Below are positions 1-8,370 of a stretch of 64,000 nt of DNA, piece after piece; positions within the stretch are counted from its first letter, which is position 1, and each line of letters opens with the position of its first letter. The stretch is taken from positions 186,001 through 250,000 of the forward strand of contig NC_020908.1 of NCBI RefSeq assembly GCF_000155735.2, read 5' to 3'. This DNA is from Octadecabacter arcticus 238. Its GTDB lineage: Bacteria > Pseudomonadota > Alphaproteobacteria > Rhodobacterales > Rhodobacteraceae. The notes below the pieces were generated by a model that was not told where the DNA came from, searched no databases, and saw only the letters and a program-made list of their open reading frames with translations. The position numbers and the translations under genes are program-made.

Positions 1-456
1 AAAATTCGTCGAATTTTCGGGGCCGCCTTCGACCAGATAGGACCAAAGCGCATCATAATCCGCGTCCGCAACCGTCGATAGGGCGCGCAGTTCTTCGTCG
101 GGTTTGTCATCACCGGGCAGCAGCGCCAAGGGCACGCCAGCGATCCGAAGGCGTGCGGCGTATTGCTCAACCCCGTATTTCCAATACCCGACACCCCCCA
201 GACACCGCGCGATCACCAGCCGCGATTTGGTCGCGCAGGTTTCCAGATGCAAATCGACCGACATCGGATGGATCAGGTGCATCATGCTGGCCAGCCGCAG
301 TGTCGGCGGTTCCGCCATTTCGCTGCGTGCCGCTGACAGCGCCGCCAATTCCGTATCAGCCGCAGAAATTACCACCACATCCGCAGGCGTTTGCCCCAGA
401 TCAACGGGTTCTTTACCGTCATCAATCGCACCCGGAGTTGCCGCCAACAAATGCAT
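1..456 (-). CDS. cobN: Cobaltochelatase subunit CobN, N-terminal part (runs off the window)
   Basis: Only the first 152 codons are present; the gene continues past base 1. CobN is the large subunit of the ATP-dependent CobNST chelatase, which inserts cobalt into hydrogenobyrinic acid a,c-diamide in the aerobic cobalamin pathway. The start MHLLAATPGAIDDG, the alanine-rich stretch after it and the segment MMHLIHPMSVDLHLE match the N-terminal region of CobN/magnesium-chelatase H-like proteins as I know them. The ATG at 454-456 is preceded by a GGAAGG-like ribosome site about ten bases upstream. It shares strand with cobW, and the cobalamin context supports the call. The catalytic parts lie outside the window and cannot be checked. 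Confidence 0.85.
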   Translation of the reverse strand, partial: MHLLAATPGAIDDGKEPVDLGQTPADVVVISAADTELAALSAARSEMAEPPTLRLASMMHLIHPMSVDLHLETCATKSRLVIARCLGGVGYWKYGVEQYAARLRIAGVPLALLPGDDKPDEELRALSTVADADYDALWSYLVEGGPENSTNF

Positions 457-488
457 CAGATAAACGCCTTCCAAATAGGAGAGTGATT

Positions 489-662
489 ATGGATTATAAA
501 GCATCTGGCGCGCCTAAAGGCCCCAAAGGCCAACCGCGCCACCAAGAACACAACGCTTTCGGTGGCAAGAACCCGTCCAATAAGCGCGCGACAAAAGAAG
601 AACTTCTCGCCAAGATGAAAGCCAACGCCGAAAAAACGAGCGACGGGGCTGCGAAAGACTGA
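489..662 (+). CDS. Small basic hypothetical protein (57 aa)
   Basis: This short gene begins MDYKASGAPKGPKG and ends EKTSDGAAKD. It has a good ribosome site (AGGAGAG at 477-483) before ATG 489, which is the main reason to accept it. The protein is hydrophilic, rich in Lys, Gly, Pro and Ala, with no membrane segment, signal peptide or cysteine. It lies alone on the plus strand, divergent from cobN and convergent with the GNAT gene, whose stop is two bases away. I do not recognise a family. The composition suggests a partly disordered soluble protein. A longer frame reaching back to base 153 is just antisense to cobN and was not used. Confidence 0.7.
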   Translation: MDYKASGAPKGPKGQPRHQEHNAFGGKNPSNKRATKEELLAKMKANAEKTSDGAAKD

Positions 663-664
663 CG

Positions 665-1114
665 TCACAGGGGTTTCTCCATAAAAATTGAGAATTCCGC
701 CTCTTTGTAGTCACCAAACGGGCCACAAATTATAAACCCATGGCGCTCATAAACTTTGTGTGCTGCGTACAAAAGTGACCCTGTTTCCAGACGCAGCATT
801 GGTAATCCAAGGTTGCGTGCATGGTCTTCGATCTGGCGCATGATCGCATCAGCGATTCCTTGCCCGCGCGATGCTTCTTCAACGAACATCGACTTCAGCT
901 CGCCGTAGGTGCCGTGATCTGCCAAGGCCCCAACGCCGACAATCACATCACCGCGCCGAGCCGTGAAGAAATGAATGTTGTCGGCAGTAAGGGCTTCAAT
1001 GCTCAGATAGTAATTGTCGGCGGCTGGAAACAGGCTTTGCAATAACGCATGGCTCGCCTCAAGAAGCGCCCGCGCTTGGGGGGCGAACGGATCGCCTGTT
1101 TCAACAACAATCAT
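665..1114 (-). CDS. GNAT-family N-acetyltransferase
   Basis: A 149-residue protein with the GNAT fold signature: the central strand ELKSMFVEEASRGQGIADAIM contains the acetyl-CoA binding R-G-x-G-x-A loop (RGQGIA), and the C-terminal part YERHGFIICGPFGDY matches the conserved terminal motif. It should transfer an acetyl group from acetyl-CoA to an amine; the substrate cannot be read from sequence. Its ATG overlaps the cobW stop codon by four bases (ATGA), so the two are probably translated from one transcript, but a GNAT has no known role in cobalamin synthesis and the link may be only positional. Confidence 0.88.
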   Translation of the reverse strand: MIVVETGDPFAPQARALLEASHALLQSLFPAADNYYLSIEALTADNIHFFTARRGDVIVGVGALADHGTYGELKSMFVEEASRGQGIADAIMRQIEDHARNLGLPMLRLETGSLLYAAHKVYERHGFIICGPFGDYKEAEFSIFMEKPL

Positions 1115-2193
1115 GCCCGCAAGGCGGCATCGATCTCCGCCTGTTTCAGCCCCGCCTGACCGATGACAACCAGCCGCGTTACACGCGGAGCCGTGCCGAA
1201 CGGGCGGTCAAAATACGTATCCACACGCGGACCAACGGCCTGCACTGTCAGACGCATGGGCTTGCCTTGAATGGCGGCGAACCCTTTGAGGCGCAAAATA
1301 TCATGGGCACGGATCACATCGGCGACCTTTATTGCGAACGCATTCGCATCCTCAATCTCGCCCAGTTCAACGACAAAGCTTTCGAACTCGTCGTGGCCGT
1401 GCGCGTGTTCATGGCCAATTTCATGATCCTCATGATCATCGTGATGGTCGTCGTCGTGATCATGATGGTGGTGATGCACCTCGTGGCGCAATTCCAGATT
1501 ACCCTCAGCGCCGACACCCTGGCCAAGCAAAATATCAACAGGCAGCGCGCCCATCGTCGCAGTCACAACCTGAACACCTTCGCGGGCTTTGGATTTCAGC
1601 GCCGCGCGTAGTGTGTCCGCTTCGCCGTCTGCCAGCAAATCTGCCTTGTTGACGACGATCATATCCGCGCAAGCAATCTGGTCTTCAAACAGTTCTGACA
1701 GCGGCGTTTCGTGGTCCAAATTCTCATCCTGCTTGCGCTGGGCATCCACGGCGGCGACGTTGTGGGCAAACTGTCCGTCGGACACAGCCTTGCCATCCAC
1801 AACCGTAATAACCCCGTCAACCGTCACGCGGGTTGAAATTCCGGGCCAGTTGAACGCGCGCACCAGCGGTTGCGGCAGCGCCAGACCGGATGTCTCAATC
1901 ACGATATGATCAGGCGGATTGTCGCGACCCAGCAGCATTTCCATCGTCGGGATGAATTCATCCGCCACCGTGCAGCAGATGCACCCGTTGGACAGTTCAA
2001 CGACGTCGTCTTCGCTGCATGTCTCAATTCCGCAGCCTTTCAGAATATCACCATCGACGCCCAGATCACCAAATTCGTTGATGATCAGCGCAATGCGCTT
2101 GCCCTTGGCGTTTTCCAGCATGTGCCGGATAAGCGTGGTTTTACCCGCGCCGAGAAAGCCGGTAACAACGGTGGCAGGAATCTTGGCAGCCAT
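1111..2193 (-). CDS. cobW: CobW, COG0523-family metallochaperone GTPase
   Basis: A G3E-family GTPase of 360 residues. The Walker A loop GFLGAGKTTL is at about residues 12-21, the family metal-binding motif GCICCT (CxCC) at about 71-76, and the NKAD guanine-specificity motif at about 182-185. Between about residues 238 and 270 there is a dense His/Asp tract, then the C-terminal CobW_C domain. CobW is thought to deliver cobalt to the CobNST chelatase using GTP, in the cytoplasm. It sits between cobN and a divergent DUF1636 gene, close to the riboswitch-controlled cobalt importer, so a cobalt role is more likely than the zinc role of other COG0523 members. The ATG at 2193 follows a purine-rich AAGGATA site. 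Confidence 0.95.
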   Translation of the reverse strand: MAAKIPATVVTGFLGAGKTTLIRHMLENAKGKRIALIINEFGDLGVDGDILKGCGIETCSEDDVVELSNGCICCTVADEFIPTMEMLLGRDNPPDHIVIETSGLALPQPLVRAFNWPGISTRVTVDGVITVVDGKAVSDGQFAHNVAAVDAQRKQDENLDHETPLSELFEDQIACADMIVVNKADLLADGEADTLRAALKSKAREGVQVVTATMGALPVDILLGQGVGAEGNLELRHEVHHHHHDHDDDHHDDHEDHEIGHEHAHGHDEFESFVVELGEIEDANAFAIKVADVIRAHDILRLKGFAAIQGKPMRLTVQAVGPRVDTYFDRPFGTAPRVTRLVVIGQAGLKQAEIDAALRA

Positions 2194-2255
2194 GGAGTGT
2201 ATCCTTATAAAGTGGTTCCAATGTGTGGCCCGGATGGGGCCGAAAGGAAAGTCAG

Positions 2256-2576
2256 ATGGCCGACACTTCTGCTAAAAAGGGCGACCGTTTCATTGTGTGC
2301 ACCGGCTGTTCAGGCGGTGCGGATTTGGCAAAAGCCCTGATTGGACGCGTCAACGTCGAAACCACGGACTGTATGAACGTATGCGACAAACCCATCAGCC
2401 TCGCGGTGCGCGCCGAGGGGAAGGCCGCGTATTTGTTTACCGGCGTTGATCCCGACACCCCCGAAGACATCGAAGCCTTTGCCAAACTTTACGCCGCCAG
2501 CCCCGACGGGCAAATCATGGACGCGCGGCCAGCAGGGGCGTTGCGATTTTGTCTTGTCGGGAGGATTCCCGCATAG
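2256..2576 (+). CDS. DUF1636 family protein, thioredoxin-like 2Fe-2S ferredoxin type
   Basis: A 106-residue protein with four cysteines in a ferredoxin-like pattern: CTGC near residues 17-20 and TDCMNVC near 44-50, plus one more Cys near the C-terminus. DUF1636 proteins resemble thioredoxin-fold [2Fe-2S] ferredoxins and often lie beside cobW or cob genes; their exact job is unproven. The start ATG 2256 has an AAGGAAAG site upstream; a longer frame to 2223 lacks one. It is divergent from cobW, 62 bases apart, and convergent with cbtA. Its last codons (RIPA plus stop) lie inside a 25-bp tandem repeat. A second, longer member of the family is at 11413-11781. Confidence 0.82.
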   Translation: MADTSAKKGDRFIVCTGCSGGADLAKALIGRVNVETTDCMNVCDKPISLAVRAEGKAAYLFTGVDPDTPEDIEAFAKLYAASPDGQIMDARPAGALRFCLVGRIPA

Positions 2577-2622
2577 AAATGTAGAGAGGATTCCCGCATA
2601 GAAATGTAGAGAGGATTCCCGC
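2561..2622. repeat. 25-bp tandem repeat, about 2.5 copies
   Basis: Two identical 25-base units (2561-2585 and 2586-2610) beginning GAGGATTCCCGC are followed by the first 12 bases of a third. The first copy encodes the last residues and the TAG stop of the DUF1636 gene; the third ends one base before the cbtA stop codon. The unit therefore looks like a duplication of the gene's 3' end in the gap between two convergent genes. Confidence 0.95.
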
Positions 2623-3303
2623 CTAACTTTCGCGCGTCCAGAACCATGCGGCGAAAAAGCCAAGGCAGGTCCAGCCCACAGCGGCGGCGGCCAAACTATA
2701 GGACACAAATTGCGCAGATAATTCCGGCGGGGCGACCCCCCAATAGGTATCCAGTTGCGGTGCACCGATAAACTGCGGCGCGGCCAACAAAACGACCCCC
2801 GCCAAGGCAATCGGTCCCCGCGCAAATGCGATCATCCATAACCCGATGCTGGACGCGACAATCGTTCCCAACCACCACGCCTGACGCGCCTCAACTTCGG
2901 CGCCAATCGTGCCTGGCAAAACCGGTGGCAGACCTATTGCAGGCGCCATTTGAATGGCGATGAAACCGGCCAAGCCCCAGATGATCCCGCTGCGCGCCGT
3001 GATCCGAGTAAACCCCTTCATCTCGGTCAAAGCCATGGCGGCCAGCAATAAGAATCCGAAGCCGACATAGGTCACAATGTTGAAACCGACGGTCATCAAA
3101 TGACGGCCGAAATCACCGCCCATTCCAGGCGACCCACGGTCGCTTTGTGGTGATCCATCCGCGCCAAAATGAATCCGCGCTCCGGTCTCGAAGAGTTCCC
3201 CTTCAAGCAGCGTCGGAATAACGAAATAGAATTGCAACAGGGCGGCAATCGGCCCTGCGACAACGCCAGCGAACACTGCGCTGGTCAACAAATTCTTTGT
3301 CAT
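2623..3303 (-). CDS. cbtA: CbtA, cobalt transporter subunit
   Basis: A 226-residue membrane protein with about five or six hydrophobic segments, the first at residues 8-30 (SAVFAGVVAGPIAALLQ). It matches the CbtA family, which is predicted from its cobalamin-riboswitch association to import cobalt together with the small CbtB. The conserved segment LPGTIGAEVEARQAWWLGT, typical of the family as I recall it, is present near residues 128-146. It lies 18 bases downstream of cbtB and shares its riboswitch leader. It supplies the metal for CobN (or CbiX) insertion. No transport experiment underlies the family name; the function is inferred from regulation. Confidence 0.9.
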   Translation of the reverse strand: MTKNLLTSAVFAGVVAGPIAALLQFYFVIPTLLEGELFETGARIHFGADGSPQSDRGSPGMGGDFGRHLMTVGFNIVTYVGFGFLLLAAMALTEMKGFTRITARSGIIWGLAGFIAIQMAPAIGLPPVLPGTIGAEVEARQAWWLGTIVASSIGLWMIAFARGPIALAGVVLLAAPQFIGAPQLDTYWGVAPPELSAQFVSYSLAAAAVGWTCLGFFAAWFWTRES

Positions 3304-3321
3304 TTTGTTTAAGCGTCTGCC

Positions 3322-3504
3322 TTAGTGGCAGGGAAACGCCATGGCGTGGCGCTGGTCGTGGGCCGCATCATGCAGCACGGACGCTTGTGCATAGCCGGAT
3401 GCGAACAACAGCATCAGGCCAGCAAGGGCGGCGAATGCAATTGGCAACAGGGCTACGTCTGCGCGGGTTTGGGTGCGTGCGATTGTTTTAACGTCAGCAG
3501 TCAT
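3322..3504 (-). CDS. cbtB: CbtB, small cobalt transporter subunit
   Basis: A 60-residue protein with one transmembrane helix (about residues 19-40) and the CbtB C-terminal histidine signature LHDAAHDQRHAMAFPCH, whose histidines and terminal CH probably bind metal on the outer side. Length and layout fit the family. The ATG at 3504 is chosen because AAGGAG stands eight bases upstream; an upstream in-frame codon has none. It is the first gene after the cobalamin riboswitch and is followed directly by cbtA, so cobalt uptake should be switched off when adenosylcobalamin is plentiful. Confidence 0.92.
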   Translation of the reverse strand: MTADVKTIARTQTRADVALLPIAFAALAGLMLLFASGYAQASVLHDAAHDQRHAMAFPCH

Positions 3505-3547
3505 GTATCGTCTCCTTTGTCCCGTCATCCCCGACGGTTGGTTTCAT

Positions 3548-3740
3548 CACGCATGGCAGGTCTCCTGGCTCGCGGGTCAATGTGCGCTTCGCCCCCTTCC
3601 CGGTTTCCCAGTGGATTGGACGAACACTCACCGCTTACAGTCGCGGGGGCGGCTGTGGCATTTGGCCTCCTAAGTGGATCGACCTGCACCACATTCCCAT
3701 TTGATCCACACTCCGGCTTGGCCGGACTGCAATGAACCAT
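3548..3740 (-). promoter_or_regulatory. Cobalamin riboswitch controlling cbtB-cbtA
   Basis: Read on the minus strand, the leader holds the B12 box AGCCAGGAGACCTGCC (3555-3570), the GGTTCAT 5' element near 3735, and the core blocks ATGGGAATGTGGTG, ATGCCACAGCC and CCCGCGACTGTAAGCGG in the expected order and spacing. These are the classic conserved parts of the adenosylcobalamin-binding RNA. Its 3' end lies about 45 bases before the cbtB start, near enough to mask the ribosome site. It should repress cobalt import when the coenzyme is abundant. The outer limits are approximate. Confidence 0.96.
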
Positions 3741-3828
3741 GCTTTTCTCTTGTGCGCTGTGCGGTGGCACCGGTCAAGGCCGTTTCCGGCGTGTTCTGGC
3801 CGTTACCGACGCGCATGCGATAAACGCA

Positions 3829-3864
3829 GGAGCCTCCGGCGGGGATATTTAGAAAGCAAAGACG
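3829..3864 (+). repeat. Dispersed intergenic element, copy 1
   Basis: The stretch starting GGAGCCTCCGGCGG and ending AAGCAAAGACG lies between the riboswitch and smc. A closely similar stretch occurs on the other strand at 15195-15232, before cobH. The shared parts are the GGAGCCTCCGGCGG head and the AAAGCAAAGACG tail; the middle differs at a few positions. I recall similar elements in intergenic regions of Rhodobacteraceae, but could not search for more. Confidence 0.7.
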
Positions 3865-3988
3865 GGCAAGAAACCGCAATATATTGTGGATAACCCGCTT
3901 GTTTTGGGCATATTCGGTAGGTGTCCGTTGACTCGTGTGCACAGTGTTGGCGACACTAATGGCTACAGAATCAATCAAGGCAACCCAC

Positions 3989-6900
3989 ATGCGGTTTTCC
4001 CGCCTGCGACTTAACGGCTTCAAAAGCTTCGTCGACCCGACCGACCTGATCATTCAGGACGGGCTGACAGGTGTTGTCGGGCCGAACGGCTGCGGTAAGT
4101 CCAATCTGCTCGAAGCGTTGCGTTGGGTCATGGGCGAAAACCGCCCCACTGCGATGCGTGGCGGCGGCATGGAAGACGTGATTTTTGCAGGTGCATCGAC
4201 CCGCCCCGCGCGCAATTTTGCCGAAGTTTCACTGGTAATTGATAACGCTGAACGCCTCGCCCCTGCGGCGTTCAACGACACAGATAATCTTGAAATTGTG
4301 CGCCGAATCACCCGCGATGTTGGCTCTGCCTATAAGGTTGGCGTCAAAGACGTGCGGGCGCGCGATGTGCAGATGTTGTTTGCCGATGCCTCCACCGGTG
4401 CCCATTCCCCTGCATTGGTGCGACAGGGCCAGATTGCGGAACTGATCAACTCAAAACCCAAAGCCCGCCGGCGAATCCTTGAAGAAGCTGCCGGTATTTC
4501 CGGCCTGTATCAACGCCGCCACGAGGCAGAATTGAAGCTAAAGGGGTCCGAACAGAACCTCGCGCGTGTGGATGATGTGATTGAACAACTGGCAACGCAG
4601 CTCGGCGCGCTCGCCCGCCAAGCCCGTCAGGCCGCACGTTACCGCGCCATCGGCGACGAGCTGCGCCAATCTGAGGGCCTGCTGCTGTACCGCCGTTGGA
4701 AAGAAGCCGACGAAGCCCGCGCCGCCGCCGCCGATCAATTGCGCACCCGCACCACAGAGGCTGCGGCGTCTGAGACCGCCGCGCGGCAATCCGCCAAGGT
4801 TCGCCAAACATCCGAAGACGCCCTACCTGCCCTGCGCGAAGAAGAAGCCATTGCCGCCGCCGTCCTGCAACGCCTCCATGTTCAGCGTGACACGTTGGCC
4901 GACCAAGAAGCCCGCGCCAAACAGACCATCGAGGTTCTGACCAACCGCATCGCACAGCTGGCCCTTGATATGGAACGTGAGGCTGGCCTCAACAAAGACG
5001 CGGGCGAAACCATCGAGCGTCTCGAATGGGAAGCGCGTGAGATTGCCAAGGCGGGTGCCGGGCATGATGATCGCCTTGAGGATGCCCGTGTTGCATCCAG
5101 AGACGGGGCCCAAATCCTCGCGGATCGCGAGGCCACGTTGGGTGAGATAACCGAAGACGTGGCGCGACTGGCCGCACGTCACCAATCCGCACAACGCCTC
5201 ATTGATGACTACCGCAAAACGCTTGCGAAAAACGAAGCCGAAGCCCAGCGCGCGATTGTGGCACGCGGCGATGCAACGGCGGCCCTCGCCAAAGCGGCGG
5301 AGGATTTTGAGGCCGCAAAGGCCAGCGAAGCCGTCGCACGCGCAACCGCTGATAAAGCCGAGGATGTCTTGGCCGAAGCCGAAGCCGCCCGCGCCGATAC
5401 GCAAAACCGCGAAGCCGATGCCCGCGCCCTGCGATCAGAGGCTGAAGGCGAAGCAAATGCGCTGCGTGCTGAAACCGGCGCATTGGCTAAACTGGTGGAC
5501 CGCGACAGCTCCGAAGGATCCCAGATTCTTGATCAATTGCGGGTCGAGTCCGGCTACGAAAAGGCCCTTGGCGCGGCGCTTTCCGATGACCTCAAGGCCC
5601 CTGCAGTCACACCCGACATGGGATCGGGCTGGGTCGCGCTGCCCGCCTACGCCAGACCGCAATCGCTGCCCGAAGGCGTCAAAGCCCTGACCAACTACGT
5701 GTCCGTTCCTGACGTTCTGGTGCGCCGGATGGGGCAGGTCGGGCTGGTTGATGCAGGCGACGGTGCGCGCCTGCAAAATGGCCTTGAACCGGGACAGCGG
5801 CTGGTCAGCATCGAGGGTGATTTGTGGCGCTGGGACGGTTTTCGTTCAGCCGCAGAGGACGCACCATCGGCGGCGGCATTGCGGCTGCAACAGCTTAACC
5901 GCTTGGAAGGGCTGAAAAAAGACCTTTACGATGCGACCGCCAAGGCCGACGGCATGCGCCAAGCGCACGAAATGCTCACCACCCGTCTGGCGGAATTGGC
6001 GCGGGCTGATCAGGCCGCGCGCGATGCCCGCCGCGCGGCAGACGGGGCCGTGGGAGATGCCAATCGTGCGCTGTCGCGTGCCGAAGCGGACCGTACTTTG
6101 GCGGACGGTAAACTGGAATCCAGCGGCCTTGCCGTGGCACGCTATGAGGATGAGGCGATGGGCGCCCGCACCGCGCTGGGCGAAGCCGAAAGCACCCTCA
6201 AAGGATTGGGCAATCTCGATGAGGCGCGCGGCCAAGTCGAAGACATTAAAATGACCGTCGAAGCCGCGCGCATGACCATGATGTCAAAACGGTCCGGCTA
6301 TGATGAGGTCCGCCGCGAGGGCGAAGCCCGCACCAAGCGTGGCCAGGAAATCACCAAAGAAGTCAGCGGTTGGAAACACCGCCTTGAGACGGCAAAGAAA
6401 CGCTCCGATGATCTGCAAGAGCGCAAGCAAACGTCACAAGACGAGCTGAAAGAGGCGATGACCGCGCCCGACCAAATCGCCGCCAAACGCGATGAGCTTG
6501 CCGATGCAATCGGCGAGGCTGACGGTCGGCGCAGCGACGCAGGCGATGCGCTCGCCCTGTCCGAAACCGCCCTGCGCGATGCCACCATGGCCGAACGTGA
6601 CGCTGAACGCGCCGCATCAGAAGCCCGCGAAGCCCGCGCAAGATCAGAAGCCCGCGCCGACGCCGCCAAAGAAACCACCCAATACGCCGCGACGCGCATC
6701 CATGAAGCCTTGGAAACGACGCCGGAAAATCTGCTCGAAAAACTTGACGTTGATCCCGACAAGATGCCTGCATCCGAAGCGATCGAAAATGACGTTAACC
6801 GACTGAAACGCCAGCGTGACGCCTTGGGTGCGGTGAACCTGCGCGCCGAAGAAGACGCCAAAGAAGTGCAGTCGGAGCATGATCTGTTGGTCAAAGAGAA

Positions 6901-7444
6901 GACCGACCTTGATGATGCAATCCGCGCCCTGCGCACAGGAATCGCAAGCCTCAATAAAGAAGGCCGCGAACGTCTGCTCACCGCGTTTGAACAGGTCAAT
7001 GAAAGCTTCGGCACCCTATTCAAACACCTATTCGGCGGCGGCGAAGCCAAGCTCGTCTTGGTCGAATCAGATGACCCGCTCGAGGCTGGCCTCGAGATCA
7101 TGTGCCAACCACCCGGCAAAAAGCTCAGCACGTTGTCCTTGCTGTCAGGCGGTGAACAAACTCTCACTGCGATGGCGCTTATCTTTGCAGTCTTCCTCGC
7201 CAATCCGGCGCCGATCTGTGTGCTGGATGAGGTTGACGCACCCCTTGATGATGCCAACGTCACGCGCTTTTGTGACCTTCTGGATGAAATGACCCGCCGC
7301 ACCGACACGCGCTTTTTGATCATCACCCACCACGCCGTCACCATGTCGCGGATGGATCGTTTGTACGGTGTGACGATGGGCGAACAAGGCGTCAGCCAGC
7401 TCGTCTCTGTCGATCTGAAAGCGGCGTCAACGATGGTGGCCTGA
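3989..7444 (+). CDS. smc: Chromosome segregation protein SMC
   Basis: An 1151-residue protein with full SMC architecture. The N-terminal ATPase half has the Walker A loop GPNGCGKS at residues 32-39; long Ala/Glu/Arg-rich coiled coils flank a hinge at roughly residues 500-660; the C-terminal half has the signature LLSGGEQTLTAMAL and the Walker B segment CVLDEVDAPLDD. SMC dimers, with ScpA and ScpB encoded elsewhere, compact and segregate chromosomes. ATG 3989 is preferred over an upstream in-frame codon because it begins MRFSRLRLNGFKSF, the family's usual start, with AAGG upstream. The length is normal. It is transcribed alone, away from the riboswitch operon. Confidence 0.97.
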   Translation: MRFSRLRLNGFKSFVDPTDLIIQDGLTGVVGPNGCGKSNLLEALRWVMGENRPTAMRGGGMEDVIFAGASTRPARNFAEVSLVIDNAERLAPAAFNDTDNLEIVRRITRDVGSAYKVGVKDVRARDVQMLFADASTGAHSPALVRQGQIAELINSKPKARRRILEEAAGISGLYQRRHEAELKLKGSEQNLARVDDVIEQLATQLGALARQARQAARYRAIGDELRQSEGLLLYRRWKEADEARAAAADQLRTRTTEAAASETAARQSAKVRQTSEDALPALREEEAIAAAVLQRLHVQRDTLADQEARAKQTIEVLTNRIAQLALDMEREAGLNKDAGETIERLEWEAREIAKAGAGHDDRLEDARVASRDGAQILADREATLGEITEDVARLAARHQSAQRLIDDYRKTLAKNEAEAQRAIVARGDATAALAKAAEDFEAAKASEAVARATADKAEDVLAEAEAARADTQNREADARALRSEAEGEANALRAETGALAKLVDRDSSEGSQILDQLRVESGYEKALGAALSDDLKAPAVTPDMGSGWVALPAYARPQSLPEGVKALTNYVSVPDVLVRRMGQVGLVDAGDGARLQNGLEPGQRLVSIEGDLWRWDGFRSAAEDAPSAAALRLQQLNRLEGLKKDLYDATAKADGMRQAHEMLTTRLAELARADQAARDARRAADGAVGDANRALSRAEADRTLADGKLESSGLAVARYEDEAMGARTALGEAESTLKGLGNLDEARGQVEDIKMTVEAARMTMMSKRSGYDEVRREGEARTKRGQEITKEVSGWKHRLETAKKRSDDLQERKQTSQDELKEAMTAPDQIAAKRDELADAIGEADGRRSDAGDALALSETALRDATMAERDAERAASEAREARARSEARADAAKETTQYAATRIHEALETTPENLLEKLDVDPDKMPASEAIENDVNRLKRQRDALGAVNLRAEEDAKEVQSEHDLLVKEKTDLDDAIRALRTGIASLNKEGRERLLTAFEQVNESFGTLFKHLFGGGEAKLVLVESDDPLEAGLEIMCQPPGKKLSTLSLLSGGEQTLTAMALIFAVFLANPAPICVLDEVDAPLDDANVTRFCDLLDEMTRRTDTRFLIITHHAVTMSRMDRLYGVTMGEQGVSQLVSVDLKAASTMVA

Positions 7445-7461
7445 CGCCGCGGTACCCGCCA

Positions 7462-8370
7462 CTAGAACGGCAATTTTTCAACCTTCTGCCGCAGCGCCAA
7501 ATCCGCCTCGACCAACAATCCTTCGGCCCTTAGTGCCGCGATCAATGCAGGGTTTGCCGTCTGTGTGGCCGCGTAAAACGCATCAATCTCAGCAGCGGTC
7601 GCTGCGCCGAGAAACTCCGCCAAGGGTTTGTTGAACCGATACGCCCCGTTGGTGACGCGGTGTGGCATGGCCGCAAGCCATGCTGCGCGGTCCTGCGCGT
7701 GGAAATGCAGGACCATCAAGTCTGGATGCAACGGCAGGCGAATCTGCGGGCCATCCACCCCGATTGTCCCCGCATGAAGGCGTGGCACAAACCCGGCAAT
7801 GCCGGTGTGAAACAGGCTTTTGCCGACCTTATGGCTCAGCATATTTTTGCGCAGTATCAGCGTGTATTGGCCCAGCACCGCGTGTCTGCGTTCAATCGAC
7901 ATCCCGTTGGGAAACGGCAGGCGAAACTGACGGGCGGTGAAAATGTCGTCCTGCAAGGCGGGGTCGCACAATGCCTCGGCAGGGGTGGCCCGCAGAAACG
8001 GGCTACCATCTGTCCAATCGGCCAGAATGTCGGCCATCGGGCGTTTGGGATACAGGTATTCGTCCACATCCAAGTGGGCGATCACGGGCAGCGTTGCCAG
8101 CCCGTAAATGCGCTGGATATTGTGGGATTGCCGCACTTCCTGCTTTTTCGGGCGGAACCCCTTTTCTGCCCAATATGCGGCATCACAAAGCACCGCCGTG
8201 ACCCCCTCCAACTGGTTGATCACGTGGGCCGACACCTCATCAGCATCGTCCAAATGCACCCAGATATGGGCCGCACCAATGTGGCGATGCCACGCGATAA
8301 ACGCCAAAATCTGAACAAGCTGCGCCTTTACGGTCGTGCAGACGCCCCATTGGTGCGTCTGTTCTGACAT
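7462..8370 (-). CDS. Glycosyltransferase family 2-like protein
   Basis: A 302-residue protein beginning MSEQTHQWGVCTTVK. It has features of the GT2/GT92-type family (Glyco_tranf_2_4): an N-terminal strand with VKAQLVQILAFIAWHRHIGA, then VIAHLDVDEYLYPKR, a DxDE metal- and sugar-binding motif, at about residues 108-122. It probably transfers a sugar onto a surface glycan; donor and acceptor are unknown. The ATG at 8370 overlaps the stop of the upstream lytic transglycosylase by one base (TGATG), which suggests translational coupling and decides the start. No membrane anchor is seen. It converges with smc, 17 bases away. Confidence 0.78.
   Translation of the reverse strand: MSEQTHQWGVCTTVKAQLVQILAFIAWHRHIGAAHIWVHLDDADEVSAHVINQLEGVTAVLCDAAYWAEKGFRPKKQEVRQSHNIQRIYGLATLPVIAHLDVDEYLYPKRPMADILADWTDGSPFLRATPAEALCDPALQDDIFTARQFRLPFPNGMSIERRHAVLGQYTLILRKNMLSHKVGKSLFHTGIAGFVPRLHAGTIGVDGPQIRLPLHPDLMVLHFHAQDRAAWLAAMPHRVTNGAYRFNKPLAEFLGAATAAEIDAFYAATQTANPALIAALRAEGLLVEADLALRQKVEKLPF

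Noticed and set aside
153..662. A 169-codon plus-strand frame covering the small gene at 489
   Set aside because: Its first two thirds are antisense to cobN, and the ribosome site lies before the internal ATG 489.
6298..7344. A long minus-strand open frame (348 codons) inside smc
   Set aside because: It is Ser/Arg-rich shadow coding opposite the alanine- and glutamate-rich SMC coiled coil and head; no motif or ribosome site.
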